From the NCBI GenBank assembly GCA_009845505.1, contig VXZL01000661.1:1-17934 (forward strand): 17,934 bases of DNA, read 5' to 3'. Positions 7,151 to 14,418 of this stretch are shown here, piece by piece; within the stretch, counting starts at the first letter, position 1; each line of letters opens with the position of its first letter. The notes under the pieces were generated by a model. That model ran no database searches. It saw only the letters and a list, made by a program, of their open reading frames with translations, and was not told where the DNA came from. The stretch is from Candidatus Poribacteria bacterium. Its GTDB lineage: Bacteria > Poribacteria > WGA-4E > WGA-3G. Both the position numbers and the translations under genes were made by a program.

Positions 7151-9646
7151 TTAATGCGGGATACCTAATTGATGCATCCGACGATGGATCGCCTCACGTG
7201 CTTCTTGGAACGGACGAGAGAGGAATTCCAGATGGTCATCCTCGCCGTGGTGGTGTGTCACCGTTCCGTGTTCGTGATGGCGCGCTGTCTGCTGGATATA
7301 GGACAATCCACCTTCAATCAAGGTTAACATGTAGTTCGCCGTTTCTGGATCAAACATCCACCATTCACCACCGACAGCAATATAGACAGGTGAAGTATGT
7401 GCAATGATCCCACGTCCCCATCCATCGTGGTGCGGGACGGCTTGCGCATAGTTAGGTCCACCACATCGTGCAGCGATCCACGAGTGTTTATCCACTTTCA
7501 GGTTGGCTTTCAGATGTAGATGCGCTTTGCCCTCTTTGTCCTCAGTGGAAGCAACGACCTGACCGGCCTGAATAATCTGCAACGTGTGGATCGGGAAGAT
7601 GGAATCCGCAGCGGCTTCAACTTCAACGGTGCCACCATTACCCGGAAGATTAATCGTGCTACCAATTGGCTGCCCATCAACAGTGAGACGAATCATAGGA
7701 CCGCCGCTAAGGAAGGTATTGCCAGCACTCATGTATTTGCACCAGTTATCGTAATTGAATTCTTCATCATCAGGAATGTGGACATAAGTGCGATAAACAC
7801 CTACCGGCACATCGCTACTCATCTTGTCTGTCCCACCGACAAGCGGTAATTTATAGCCGCAGTTGAGGTAACGGTAGTACTCGATATGTCCATACATGGC
7901 GTTGGTAAGATACTCAACAGCATCTACACGTCCAGTGGCAATGAGCGTCGCCGGTTCGCAGTTCGGGTTAGGAATGTGGGGTAAGACGACAGTCCCGCCT
8001 TGTGCATGACACGCATCTGCCCAATGTGAAAGCGTGACCTCCATATTTCCACCGAGTTCCGCTTCTCCGGGTCCGTCAGAACACCACGGTGCAACCTGTT
8101 CCTTTAAACCGAGGAGGGTGAGGTGCCCTAAGAGATGTTGGCGGTTCTCCTGTGTGGCATAGACAATGCTCCGTCCATCGGCGGATGTCGTGGGTCTACC
8201 GATGAACTCCTCTGTATTCGTGAAGAGGTGACCCCACTGAGACAGGAGAAGATTCACAACTCCAAGGTCTTCACCTTGTGCTTCGGTGTGTGCGCCTTGT
8301 GTGGACAAGAAATGAACGTGTGTGTCGCCACTGAAATAGCGTTCGGCGTTCATATCGCACCACCGTTTTATGCGGAGCGTCAACTCACGTTGCCCGGGTT
8401 TTATGTTAACAGTCGTCCGCAGCGGCGTATATTCAAAGCCGCGAGCGACATCAACGATAACGTCTCCGCGAGGGAGCCATCCCTGACACGTGCCGTCAAT
8501 ATAGGCGTAACTAATCTGTCCGAGTCGCACATCGCCACCGACATCTATGTGCCATGTGCCATTATTTGAGTTAACGTGAGCGTGGTGTCCGTGTGGCGCA
8601 TACGGCACGCCGTGCGGAGAACGGAAGTGAATACGACACGGCACAGGTCTGTTTGTATCTTCGTCAATTACGGTGGTATGTACCCAGTTCCTGCCAGAGT
8701 CAATAACTTCTACCTTGACGCGTTCGTTGGGTTGGATAGCACCTTTTTCTTGGACTTCACCCCAGTTAACGCTCCCAAGTGTTTCACCTTGGTTCTTGAC
8801 TTCGACGGTCGCGGAAGGCGTGGCAGATACTTCAACATACGCTGGGCTGCTCTTGTTGTTTTGCGATTCACCCCAACCTTTGAAATCATCATTGATAAAG
8901 GCATCTGGCGCGTTCTCCGGTAAAGGATACGGGTAGGTCGCAACGCCGCGATCCACATTGACTTCCATATCAAAGGGTTTGTCGGCATCATCGGCTTGCG
9001 GCAGTGTGATTTTGACTTCGCGGCGCGGACGACGCGGTATCGGATCTTCGTCGAGGTAGCCGAGCGTGATTGCCGCAACAATAAATTTCCGTTCTTGTGG
9101 TTGGATTTCGATTGACGCGACTTCAGCACCGTCCCTCGGATTTTTCCACACCCACAAATAGTAGTCGCGCGGTGTCCCTTGGCTCACCTCCGTTTGTCGG
9201 TTGCCCGCTGAACCCCACGCTCCCTCATAACGTGCTGCTAAACTCTCCTGTCGGTCAGGTATCGCGAGGAAGGTCTGTTGTCCCCATCCCTGTGGTACAC
9301 CACCGATCTCAAACCGTTCACGAATCGGGACGTTCACGGTTTCACCGTCAGTGTAATGGAAAATGTAATTGGCAATTAGTCTGCCAATCGGCTCGCCTTC
9401 AGGTATACGGGATTCGAGTAGGCGATGCACAAAGATAATCCGTTTTGGGTCGACGTTGATAGGAATTTGGGCGGAATCAGTGTTAACACCTTCGCCAAAG
9501 CCCAAGAAACAGGTTCCACCCTCAGCGATGTCGAAGGGAAGCCCGTGGAACGTCTGTGCCCCGACGCTCGGTGTTGCGTTCTCGCCAATAATTTCTGTCC
9601 CCACGTTACACAGATTAGAAAGTGAAATAGGTTGATAGTCTGGCAT
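7151..9646 (-). CDS. CehA/McbA-family metallohydrolase (PHP domain), 831 residues
   Basis: A large protein whose C-terminal half matches the CehA/McbA branch of PHP metal-dependent hydrolases. SGDTHVHF at residues 439-446 gives the HxH metal pair (H443, H445), LPHIPNP at 555-561 another metal-binding histidine, and GGTDKMSS at 604-611 the aspartate near the end of the barrel. The N-terminal 420 residues are strand-rich and repetitive (for example AYVEVSATPSATVEVKNQG), suggesting beta-sandwich modules. A further beta domain follows the catalytic part (MIRLTVDGQPIGS onward). A histidine-rich patch lies at 790-805. No signal peptide is evident. It likely hydrolyses an ester, carbamate or phosphoester; the substrate is unknown. 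The ATG has AAAGGAAG about eight bases upstream. It is followed by the MDR gene. Confidence 0.88.
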   Translation of the reverse strand: MPDYQPISLSNLCNVGTEIIGENATPSVGAQTFHGLPFDIAEGGTCFLGFGEGVNTDSAQIPINVDPKRIIFVHRLLESRIPEGEPIGRLIANYIFHYTDGETVNVPIRERFEIGGVPQGWGQQTFLAIPDRQESLAARYEGAWGSAGNRQTEVSQGTPRDYYLWVWKNPRDGAEVASIEIQPQERKFIVAAITLGYLDEDPIPRRPRREVKITLPQADDADKPFDMEVNVDRGVATYPYPLPENAPDAFINDDFKGWGESQNNKSSPAYVEVSATPSATVEVKNQGETLGSVNWGEVQEKGAIQPNERVKVEVIDSGRNWVHTTVIDEDTNRPVPCRIHFRSPHGVPYAPHGHHAHVNSNNGTWHIDVGGDVRLGQISYAYIDGTCQGWLPRGDVIVDVARGFEYTPLRTTVNIKPGQRELTLRIKRWCDMNAERYFSGDTHVHFLSTQGAHTEAQGEDLGVVNLLLSQWGHLFTNTEEFIGRPTTSADGRSIVYATQENRQHLLGHLTLLGLKEQVAPWCSDGPGEAELGGNMEVTLSHWADACHAQGGTVVLPHIPNPNCEPATLIATGRVDAVEYLTNAMYGHIEYYRYLNCGYKLPLVGGTDKMSSDVPVGVYRTYVHIPDDEEFNYDNWCKYMSAGNTFLSGGPMIRLTVDGQPIGSTINLPGNGGTVEVEAAADSIFPIHTLQIIQAGQVVASTEDKEGKAHLHLKANLKVDKHSWIAARCGGPNYAQAVPHHDGWGRGIIAHTSPVYIAVGGEWWMFDPETANYMLTLIEGGLSYIQQTARHHEHGTVTHHHGEDDHLEFLSRPFQEAREAIHRRMHQLGIPH

Positions 9647-9667
9647 GATATGCTTCCTTTGTTGGTT

Positions 9668-9811
9668 TTACTCAGTGAGTTTGTCTTCCAACTCAGCGAA
9701 TTTTTACTTCTGTTTTGTAAGTTCTTTTTCTATATTGCTTGGAACAAACTCCTTTTCAGAAATTCCTGAATAACATTCGTTATGCAATCTACTCGAATAG
9801 AAGGGTATAAC
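9668..9811 (-). pseudogene. Possible coding relic interrupted by TAA
   Basis: Between the PHP gene and the antitoxin remnant, one minus-strand frame reads like protein (FYSSRLHNECYSGISEKEF, then SNIEKELTKQK), meets an in-frame TAA at 9704-9706, and continues as KFAELEDKLTE to a TAA at 9668-9670. The coiled-coil-like ending is plausible, but no start codon with a ribosome binding site exists and I do not recognise the family. It could be the tail of a lost gene or chance. Confidence 0.25.
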
Positions 9812-9838
9812 TTATAGTTGTTTCGAGGCAATTATCTC

Positions 9839-10115
9839 CTACGATGATTCGATCGCGTGGAGGCGTTCAGCTAACCACAAGTTAACCAAAGTTTCCGGTA
9901 AAACTCCCTGTGCCAGGGCTTGTTTTTCGATTTTTTTATAGATCTCTGGGGTAAGTGTTACACGACACTTTCGCTGCATCCGAACCTCAAAATTGACTTC
10001 ATGTGTTTCATCCCAGTGGGTCAGCCAAGCTATGCGTGTCCCAATAGTCGGCTATCTCCTCCAGGGTTCGTGCCTTAGATATACTGGTAACCTGTTCGTC
10101 TTTATTTTCTTTCAT
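9839..10115 (-). pseudogene. CopG/BrnA-type antitoxin with a one-base frameshift
   Basis: The frame opens at the ATG at 10113-10115 and reads ARTLEEIADYWDTHSLAD, then loses phase. One extra base in the GACCCAC run (plus-strand 10016-10022) explains this. Skipping it restores HWDETHEVNFEVRMQRK, then CRVTLTPEIYKKIEKQA and PETLVNLWLAERL, to a TAG at 9839-9841. The repaired product is about 91 residues, the normal size of this antitoxin type: an acidic N-terminal toxin-binding arm with the WDTH.LAD.WDE motif, then a ribbon-helix-helix DNA-binding end. As written, translation stops at a TGA after about 35 residues. It overlaps the toxin remnant by 14 bases (ATGA-type coupling), the usual toxin-first order of BrnT/BrnA-like operons. 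Confidence 0.75.
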
Positions 10116-10418
10116 ACCTTCTTCTCTCCTTTTGATCCATATCGCGGGCACTCAGAATGAGTGCAAGATTTTTCTCTTTCTGGATGAAAATACAATCAGA
10201 TAGCGGCCTGCATCTGTCTGTCCAGCAGCGGAATATACATCCTGAATTGGTCACATCCTTTCGCACATTCAAGTATAGGACTTACGCATTTTTTTTAAAG
10301 TCCCTCTGGTAAGGGAATTTAGGGGTTTAAAGGATAGAGATTCCTACTTTTTGCGTTTAAATATCCGATATTTACCTAATTTGCGTAAGTCCTGAAGTAT
10401 ATAACGTGGATTTGGCAT
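10102..10418 (-). pseudogene. BrnT-like toxin remnant, MITE-inserted and frameshifted
   Basis: With the inserted element at 10277-10393 and one flanking repeat copy removed, an ATG at 10416-10418 leads into NPRYILECAKGCDQ. A one-base loss near 10245-10248 moves to the frame reading QDVYSAAGQTDAGRYLIV, and a second near 10190-10193 moves to IFIQKEKNLALILSARD and then MDQKERRRYERK, ending with TAA at 10102-10104. These blocks in this order (VY.A.GQTD.GRYL.V.F, L..ILSARDM, KERRRY) match the C-terminal two thirds of BrnT-type ribonuclease toxins, normally about 90 residues. The N-terminal 25 or so residues are missing, because the Gfo/Idh/MocA gene ends at 10425. It cannot make a functional toxin. 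It is followed by its antitoxin with a 14-base overlap. Confidence 0.7.
10277..10393. mobile_element. MITE, 117 bp, with perfect 12-bp terminal inverted repeats
   Basis: AGGACTTACGCA at 10277-10288 and its exact reverse complement TGCGTAAGTCCT at 10382-10393 bound a 117-base, AT-rich stretch with no coding capacity. AAGTAT directly precedes the left end (10271-10276) and recurs at 10395-10400, one base beyond the right end, consistent with a target-site duplication; the odd base may belong to the element. The element lies inside the toxin remnant: removing it and one AAGTAT copy rejoins the toxin frame. It is most simply a non-autonomous element mobilised by a transposase elsewhere in the genome. 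Confidence 0.85.
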
Positions 10419-10424
10419 AACACC

Positions 10425-11432
10425 TTAGAGCGGAAAATCAATTGACTGCCCTTGTTCAGCAGACATATAGAACGCTTGCATCAACTCGGTAAGATTCCGT
10501 CCATCTTGGATGGTAATCGTCATCGGTTCGTCGCGGAGGATGGCGTTGATCCACTGTTGCATGGGTTCGGGTGGTGCTGGTGGTGCATTCGCGATATAAT
10601 CCGCTTTTTCTTCATCAGAGAGTTTACGGGTTTCAAAATGCATTTCGCCGTGTCCCGCAGCAAACGAACCTTCTGTACCATAGATCTCCAGCATGTTCGG
10701 ACCAGAACGGTGTGTCCACGCAACATCAATCACGCCGAGTGCCTTGTTCGCGAATTCGACAACCGAAACACTGTTGTCATCAATCGGGAAGTTGCCGGTG
10801 AAGTTGTTAATCTTGGCGATAGCACTCTTAGGCTCACCCATTAGCCATCGGATGACATCGACCCGGTGGCATCCCAAGTCAAAGAGGGCACCACCCCCTG
10901 CGCGCTCGGGATCTGCAAACCAAGCACTTGTCCCGCTGAACCAGCTATCCAACGCGGCGGAATGTGCAATCCGTCCCCTACCGAATGTGATGTCCCCAAT
11001 CAGTCCATCGTCAATCGCCTTTTTCGCAAACAGGATTTCAGGATTCGCACGGGAAGGCAGCGAGATCATAAACTTCACACCCGCTTTCTCAACGGCTTCA
11101 ATGATTGGATCGCACTCTGCAACGGTAATCGCGAGTGCCTTTTCGGTGAAGATATGTTTCCCGGCTTCAGCAGCGGCGATTATCACACGCGGATGGTCGG
11201 ACGTGATTGCGTCAACAGCGACTGCGTCTACATCGTCACGACTGAGGACTTCATCGAGATCGGTATAGAACGGGACTTCGTATTGCTCTGCGGCATCTCT
11301 ACCGCCCCCGCTATGGTCAAAGCCCTCTTCGTCCCAGACAGCAACGAGTTCGGTTTCAGGGTTTTCATTAATTTTTCGAGCATAACCACCAGCGTGGACA
11401 TGCGCCATACTAATCTTTGCGACTTTAATCAT
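10425..11432 (-). CDS. Gfo/Idh/MocA-family oxidoreductase with unusual nucleotide loop
   Basis: A 335-residue NAD(P)-dependent oxidoreductase of the Gfo/Idh/MocA family. The family's EK motif is present as GKHIFTEKAL (E97-K98), with alanine replacing the usual proline, and the GGGALFDLGCH segment at residues 179-189 matches the family's GG...D.G.H active-site motif with its catalytic histidine. The N-terminal loop, normally GxGxxG, reads KISMAHVHAGGYA, so the first glycines are replaced. The rest of the Rossmann fold looks normal (ELVAVWDEE with the acidic cofactor contact). No signal peptide is seen. The ATG has AAGGAGA about eight bases upstream. It follows the dioxygenase gene after 20 bases and is probably cotranscribed with it. 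It likely oxidises a sugar, inositol or related polyol; the substrate is unknown. Confidence 0.88.
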   Translation of the reverse strand: MIKVAKISMAHVHAGGYARKINENPETELVAVWDEEGFDHSGGGRDAAEQYEVPFYTDLDEVLSRDDVDAVAVDAITSDHPRVIIAAAEAGKHIFTEKALAITVAECDPIIEAVEKAGVKFMISLPSRANPEILFAKKAIDDGLIGDITFGRGRIAHSAALDSWFSGTSAWFADPERAGGGALFDLGCHRVDVIRWLMGEPKSAIAKINNFTGNFPIDDNSVSVVEFANKALGVIDVAWTHRSGPNMLEIYGTEGSFAAGHGEMHFETRKLSDEEKADYIANAPPAPPEPMQQWINAILRDEPMTITIQDGRNLTELMQAFYMSAEQGQSIDFPL

Positions 11433-11452
11433 AAAATTCTCCTTACTATTTT

Positions 11453-12226
11453 TTAGATAATTCTTCCGACAGAAGAGCGAGTTGCGAGATGGTTCCAGCC
11501 ACGGAGCACGAGTTTGACATTGGTGTGGCGATTCTCGGCTTCGATCTCATCGTCACCCGCGAGCATCTGAACGAGAACGCTCTTTCGCGTCTGATTTGAA
11601 TAGTTCGGCATTGAACCGTGGAGTGTGAAGTAACTAAAGAAAAGCACATCTCCCGGTTCCGCTTCTAAAACGGTTGCATTCTCAATTGGGTATCGATCAG
11701 TAACTTCAGCATTTTTTCCACTACCCATCATGCCATCAGTACGTTTCAGCTCCTTGTGGGAACCCGGATAGACGCGGACACACCCCATCTCATCGGTGGC
11801 TTCCGAGACGTAGATGATAGCAGCGATCATGCTGTCTTTAACGGACGGAAAATACTGCCAATCTTGGTGCATCGGAAATGGAGCACCTTTTTCTGGCGGC
11901 TTGCAGAAGAGTTTGGAGTGATGGAGCATAATATCGGGGCCGAGAATGGCTTCGGTAATATCGAGAAACTTCTCTTGCATGAATGCTTGCATCCAAACAC
12001 CAGAGAAGCTTTGGATATTGTGCGTATGGATGATAACAGACTCACCGCCATCAAGGGCATCCATCAATCTACCACCCCAACGCGCATTGACGTTTTCATC
12101 ACTTTTAAGGAGCTGATCCACGACCCGATCAAAGTCGTTTTCCATTGCCGTGATTTCTTCAGGCGAATAGACTCCCTTGGCGAAATAGTATCCGTTTTCG
12201 TCAAAGAATTTTCCTATATCTGACAT
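11453..12226 (-). CDS. Phytanoyl-CoA dioxygenase (PhyH) family Fe(II)/2-oxoglutarate oxygenase
   Basis: A 257-residue non-heme iron oxygenase. The iron triad is visible as MHQDWQYFP (H120, D122) and TLHGSMPNYSNQTRKS (H203), with R214 placed to bind the 2-oxoglutarate carboxylate. The N-terminus (FFDENGYYFAKGVYSPEEI) is the usual opening helix of PhyH proteins, and GCVRVYPGSHKEL is the conserved strand-loop between the metal ligands. It should hydroxylate a small organic substrate using O2 and 2-oxoglutarate. Bacterial members act on varied substrates, so no phytanoyl activity is implied. The start ATG has GGAGG 13 bases upstream, a longer gap than usual. It is followed after 20 bases by the Gfo/Idh/MocA gene; an oxygenase next to a dehydrogenase suggests a shared oxidative route. 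Confidence 0.9.
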   Translation of the reverse strand: MSDIGKFFDENGYYFAKGVYSPEEITAMENDFDRVVDQLLKSDENVNARWGGRLMDALDGGESVIIHTHNIQSFSGVWMQAFMQEKFLDITEAILGPDIMLHHSKLFCKPPEKGAPFPMHQDWQYFPSVKDSMIAAIIYVSEATDEMGCVRVYPGSHKELKRTDGMMGSGKNAEVTDRYPIENATVLEAEPGDVLFFSYFTLHGSMPNYSNQTRKSVLVQMLAGDDEIEAENRHTNVKLVLRGWNHLATRSSVGRII

Positions 12227-12264
12227 TATGTTTTTCTGACCTCCAGACTTTTGTAGAGAAAGTT

Positions 12265-13026
12265 TTAGCTTGCAAGCTGCGCTAAAACTTCATTTAACCA
12301 ATTTGGGGGAAGGGTTTCTGTGGTATCGGCTTCAGTGCTTTCCTCGCGTAGATCTCGAAACGTCTTAAGCACAGCAAATCGTCCACTCTCAAGGATTCCG
12401 ATAGATGTTTTGTCTTGAAATTCGGTTCCACATAATTGTGGGACATCCTCAAGGCGGTTGGTAGCGATGACGACAGTTTTTTCCATTAATCGGAGTTCAC
12501 CAAGCAGCTCGATCATTTCGAGCTGCCCGCCCGGATCAAGCGGGGTGAGCGGTTCATCGAGCAACCACAATTGTGGCTCATGAAGAAAGGTTTTGGCGAA
12601 CAAGAGTCGTTGCCGTTCCCCTGTTGATAAGGTACTAATTTTAGCCTCGCGTAGGTGTTGAATGTCCATAAGTTACAGCACGGCCTCAATTGCAGATGCC
12701 CGCGCGCGCTTCTCTAATTTATATGCCCTCGCAAAAAAATTGAGATACGCTGCAACAGACAATTCAGGGTATCCCTCGAAGGCAACGGGGATATACCCGA
12801 TAGATGGACGTACCTGTTTGAGGTTTGCAAATGCATCTATGCCGTTGATAGAGACGCTGCCTGATGTCGGTTCAACTAAAGTTGCTAAGATATTGAGCAG
12901 AAGCGTTTTACACGCACCGTTCCTGCCAAGTAGCACAAGACACTCCCCAGCTGCTACCTGAAATGTGAGTTCCGTGAGGAACGGCTTTTTGTCAAAGGAT
13001 TTACACAAGTTTTGGACATCAAGCAT
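12265..13026 (-). pseudogene. ABC transporter ATPase, dead: in-frame TAA and damaged Walker A
   Basis: One frame from the ATG at 13024-13026 to 12265 encodes an ABC ATP-binding protein, apparently of the ABC-2/NatA type, interrupted by a TAA at 12673-12675 (…SAIEAVL, stop, LMDIQHLRE). The Walker A motif is GRNGACKT (residues 34-41), with cysteine in place of the essential glycine before lysine (codon TGT at 12910-12912, one change from GGT). The Q-loop glutamine is absent (YIPVAFEG) and the H-loop histidine is asparagine (VIATNRLED). The signature LSTGERQRL and Walker B LWLLDEP survive. Several independent losses argue for an old pseudogene rather than one base-call error. No permease partner is next to it. 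The ATG has no clear ribosome binding site; the frame to 13035 would start with TTG. Confidence 0.8.
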
Positions 13027-13102
13027 TTTTAACAATTCGCTATGAAACCATCGAATTTTCTTCTCAGATTCGCTTTGCCAGTCCAGAGAAACCGTTGCAA
13101 AC

Positions 13103-14104
13103 TTAACTCAGATCCACTTTGACGGGTCTACCGAGTTCGGCGGATTGCCATGCAGCTTCGGTTAATTGGATAACACGCAAGCCGTTCTCAACACCAATCG
13201 GGTTCTCTGTGCGTTCACCGCGGATGAGTTCAATAAAAGCAACATCCTTGTTGCCTGATGCCGGCATCTCAGATGCATCAACAGGCTCCGGTCTACCTTC
13301 CCGTCCTTGGCGATAGAGTGTGCCGTCACGGAGATAGAGCGATCCTTCATCCAACCAGATTGAAAATGCTTCTTGCACCCCGCCGTAGGCGTGTCCAACG
13401 ATGCTGATATTGCACAACGCACCCGTGTCGAATTTAATCGACATCGCAGTGAGAACATCTACCTCGATGTCTAAGTTGTCTATCATTGCGAAGACGGTAT
13501 CGGGACTCGCTTCCAATACCCAGAGAAGAATGTCAATCAGATGGCTCCCTGAATCGTTCAGTTGACCGCCGCCACCGAGGAACGGATCTTGCCGCCATTT
13601 GCCCTGTTGATTTCGGTACCAGTTCTGAGATTGCTGCGCAGCAACGAAGTTAACCCGCCCAAGTTCACCGCTCTGGACGACGTTGCGGCAGTATTGATAG
13701 GTAGGACTCAGGTGGCGTTGGTAGCCGATCATCAGGTGTAAGCCGGTCTCTTCCACTTTTGCTATGACCTGTTTGGCATGGTCCACCGTGCAGACCATCG
13801 GTTTTTCGGTATGCACATGGCATCCGGCATCAAGCGCGTCCATGATGTGCTGGAAATGGAGACCGTGCGGTGAACTGATGACCACGGCATCAGGTTTCGC
13901 AGCGGCTAACATCTCAACGTGGTCGGCGTAAGTAGGGACAGATGCATCTAAACCGACATTCTCCTTGAAGGCACTGAGTGAACTGTCACTCGGATCCGCG
14001 AGCGCAACAATCTCTACATCTTCAACGCTTGATACACTCCGTCCATGTCCGCGCGCGTTACCACCACATCCGATGAAAGCAAAGTTTAGTTTCTGTTTTG
14101 GCAA
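13103..14104 (-). CDS. Gfo/Idh/MocA-family oxidoreductase
   Basis: A 333-residue NAD(P)-dependent oxidoreductase. The Rossmann loop is FIGCGGNARGHG (GxGxxxxG, residues 11-21), the cofactor strand ends EIVALADPS, the catalytic lysine lies in HTEKPM (E100-K101-P102), and GGGGQLNDSGSHLIDILLWV (177-196) supplies the family's D..SH motif (D184, H188). The C-terminal sheet is complete. There is no signal peptide, so it is likely cytoplasmic. Only about 22% sequence agreement by eye with the other family member at 10425 suggests a different substrate. The start is a TTG at 14102-14104, preceded by AGGAG eleven bases upstream; no in-frame ATG lies near it. It is divergent from the TonB-dependent receptor, with 314 bases between starts, and upstream of the ABC pseudogene. 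Confidence 0.88.
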   Translation of the reverse strand: MPKQKLNFAFIGCGGNARGHGRSVSSVEDVEIVALADPSDSSLSAFKENVGLDASVPTYADHVEMLAAAKPDAVVISSPHGLHFQHIMDALDAGCHVHTEKPMVCTVDHAKQVIAKVEETGLHLMIGYQRHLSPTYQYCRNVVQSGELGRVNFVAAQQSQNWYRNQQGKWRQDPFLGGGGQLNDSGSHLIDILLWVLEASPDTVFAMIDNLDIEVDVLTAMSIKFDTGALCNISIVGHAYGGVQEAFSIWLDEGSLYLRDGTLYRQGREGRPEPVDASEMPASGNKDVAFIELIRGERTENPIGVENGLRVIQLTEAAWQSAELGRPVKVDLS

Positions 14105-14242
14105 TTGTATTATCGCTCCTATACTTAAATCTTGGTATACAAACTATCACAACCTCTGACAAAAAGCAAGTCTTAATTTTTCGTTCTGAATGCGGATATG
14201 TTGTATAGATGCACTTGCGAATTACTTCAACGGAGGTGAAAG

Positions 14243-14269
14243 TGTTCAGAAAATGAACAGTACTGAACA
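14243..14269. promoter_or_regulatory. Operator-like repeats in the divergent intergenic region
   Basis: TGTTCA (14243-14248), TGAACA (14254-14259) and TGAACA (14264-14269) form an inverted pair spaced by five bases and a direct pair spaced by four. They lie in the 314-base gap between the divergent Gfo/Idh/MocA and TonB-receptor genes, where a regulator could control both. A weak sigma-70-like pair, TTGTGT (14314-14319) and TACAGT (14336-14341) 16 bases apart, lies between them and the receptor start. I see no cobalamin-riboswitch or other aptamer pattern. Confidence 0.35.
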
Positions 14270-14418
14270 AATTATGGCAGAAATTGGTCGAAATTCGCCT
14301 GTTTTATCTTGAATTGTGTATGGCACGTAATTTGCTACAGTAGGGTAAAGCGGAAGTGCTGATGAGATAGGATCGGCAGGAGATGCCCAGAAAAGTGGGT
14401 TTGAAGGGGAATGTGCTA

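Noticed and set aside
10693..11456. Plus-strand frames of about 190 residues
   Set aside because: They are shadows of the Gfo/Idh/MocA gene on the minus strand.
14253..14312. 19-residue mini-ORF upstream of the TonB receptor as a leader peptide
   Set aside because: The only GGAGG is 16 bases away, and there is no regulatory codon run or attenuator pair.
14105..14418. Cobalamin or other riboswitch before the TonB receptor
   Set aside because: No conserved aptamer core or suitable stem array could be recognised.
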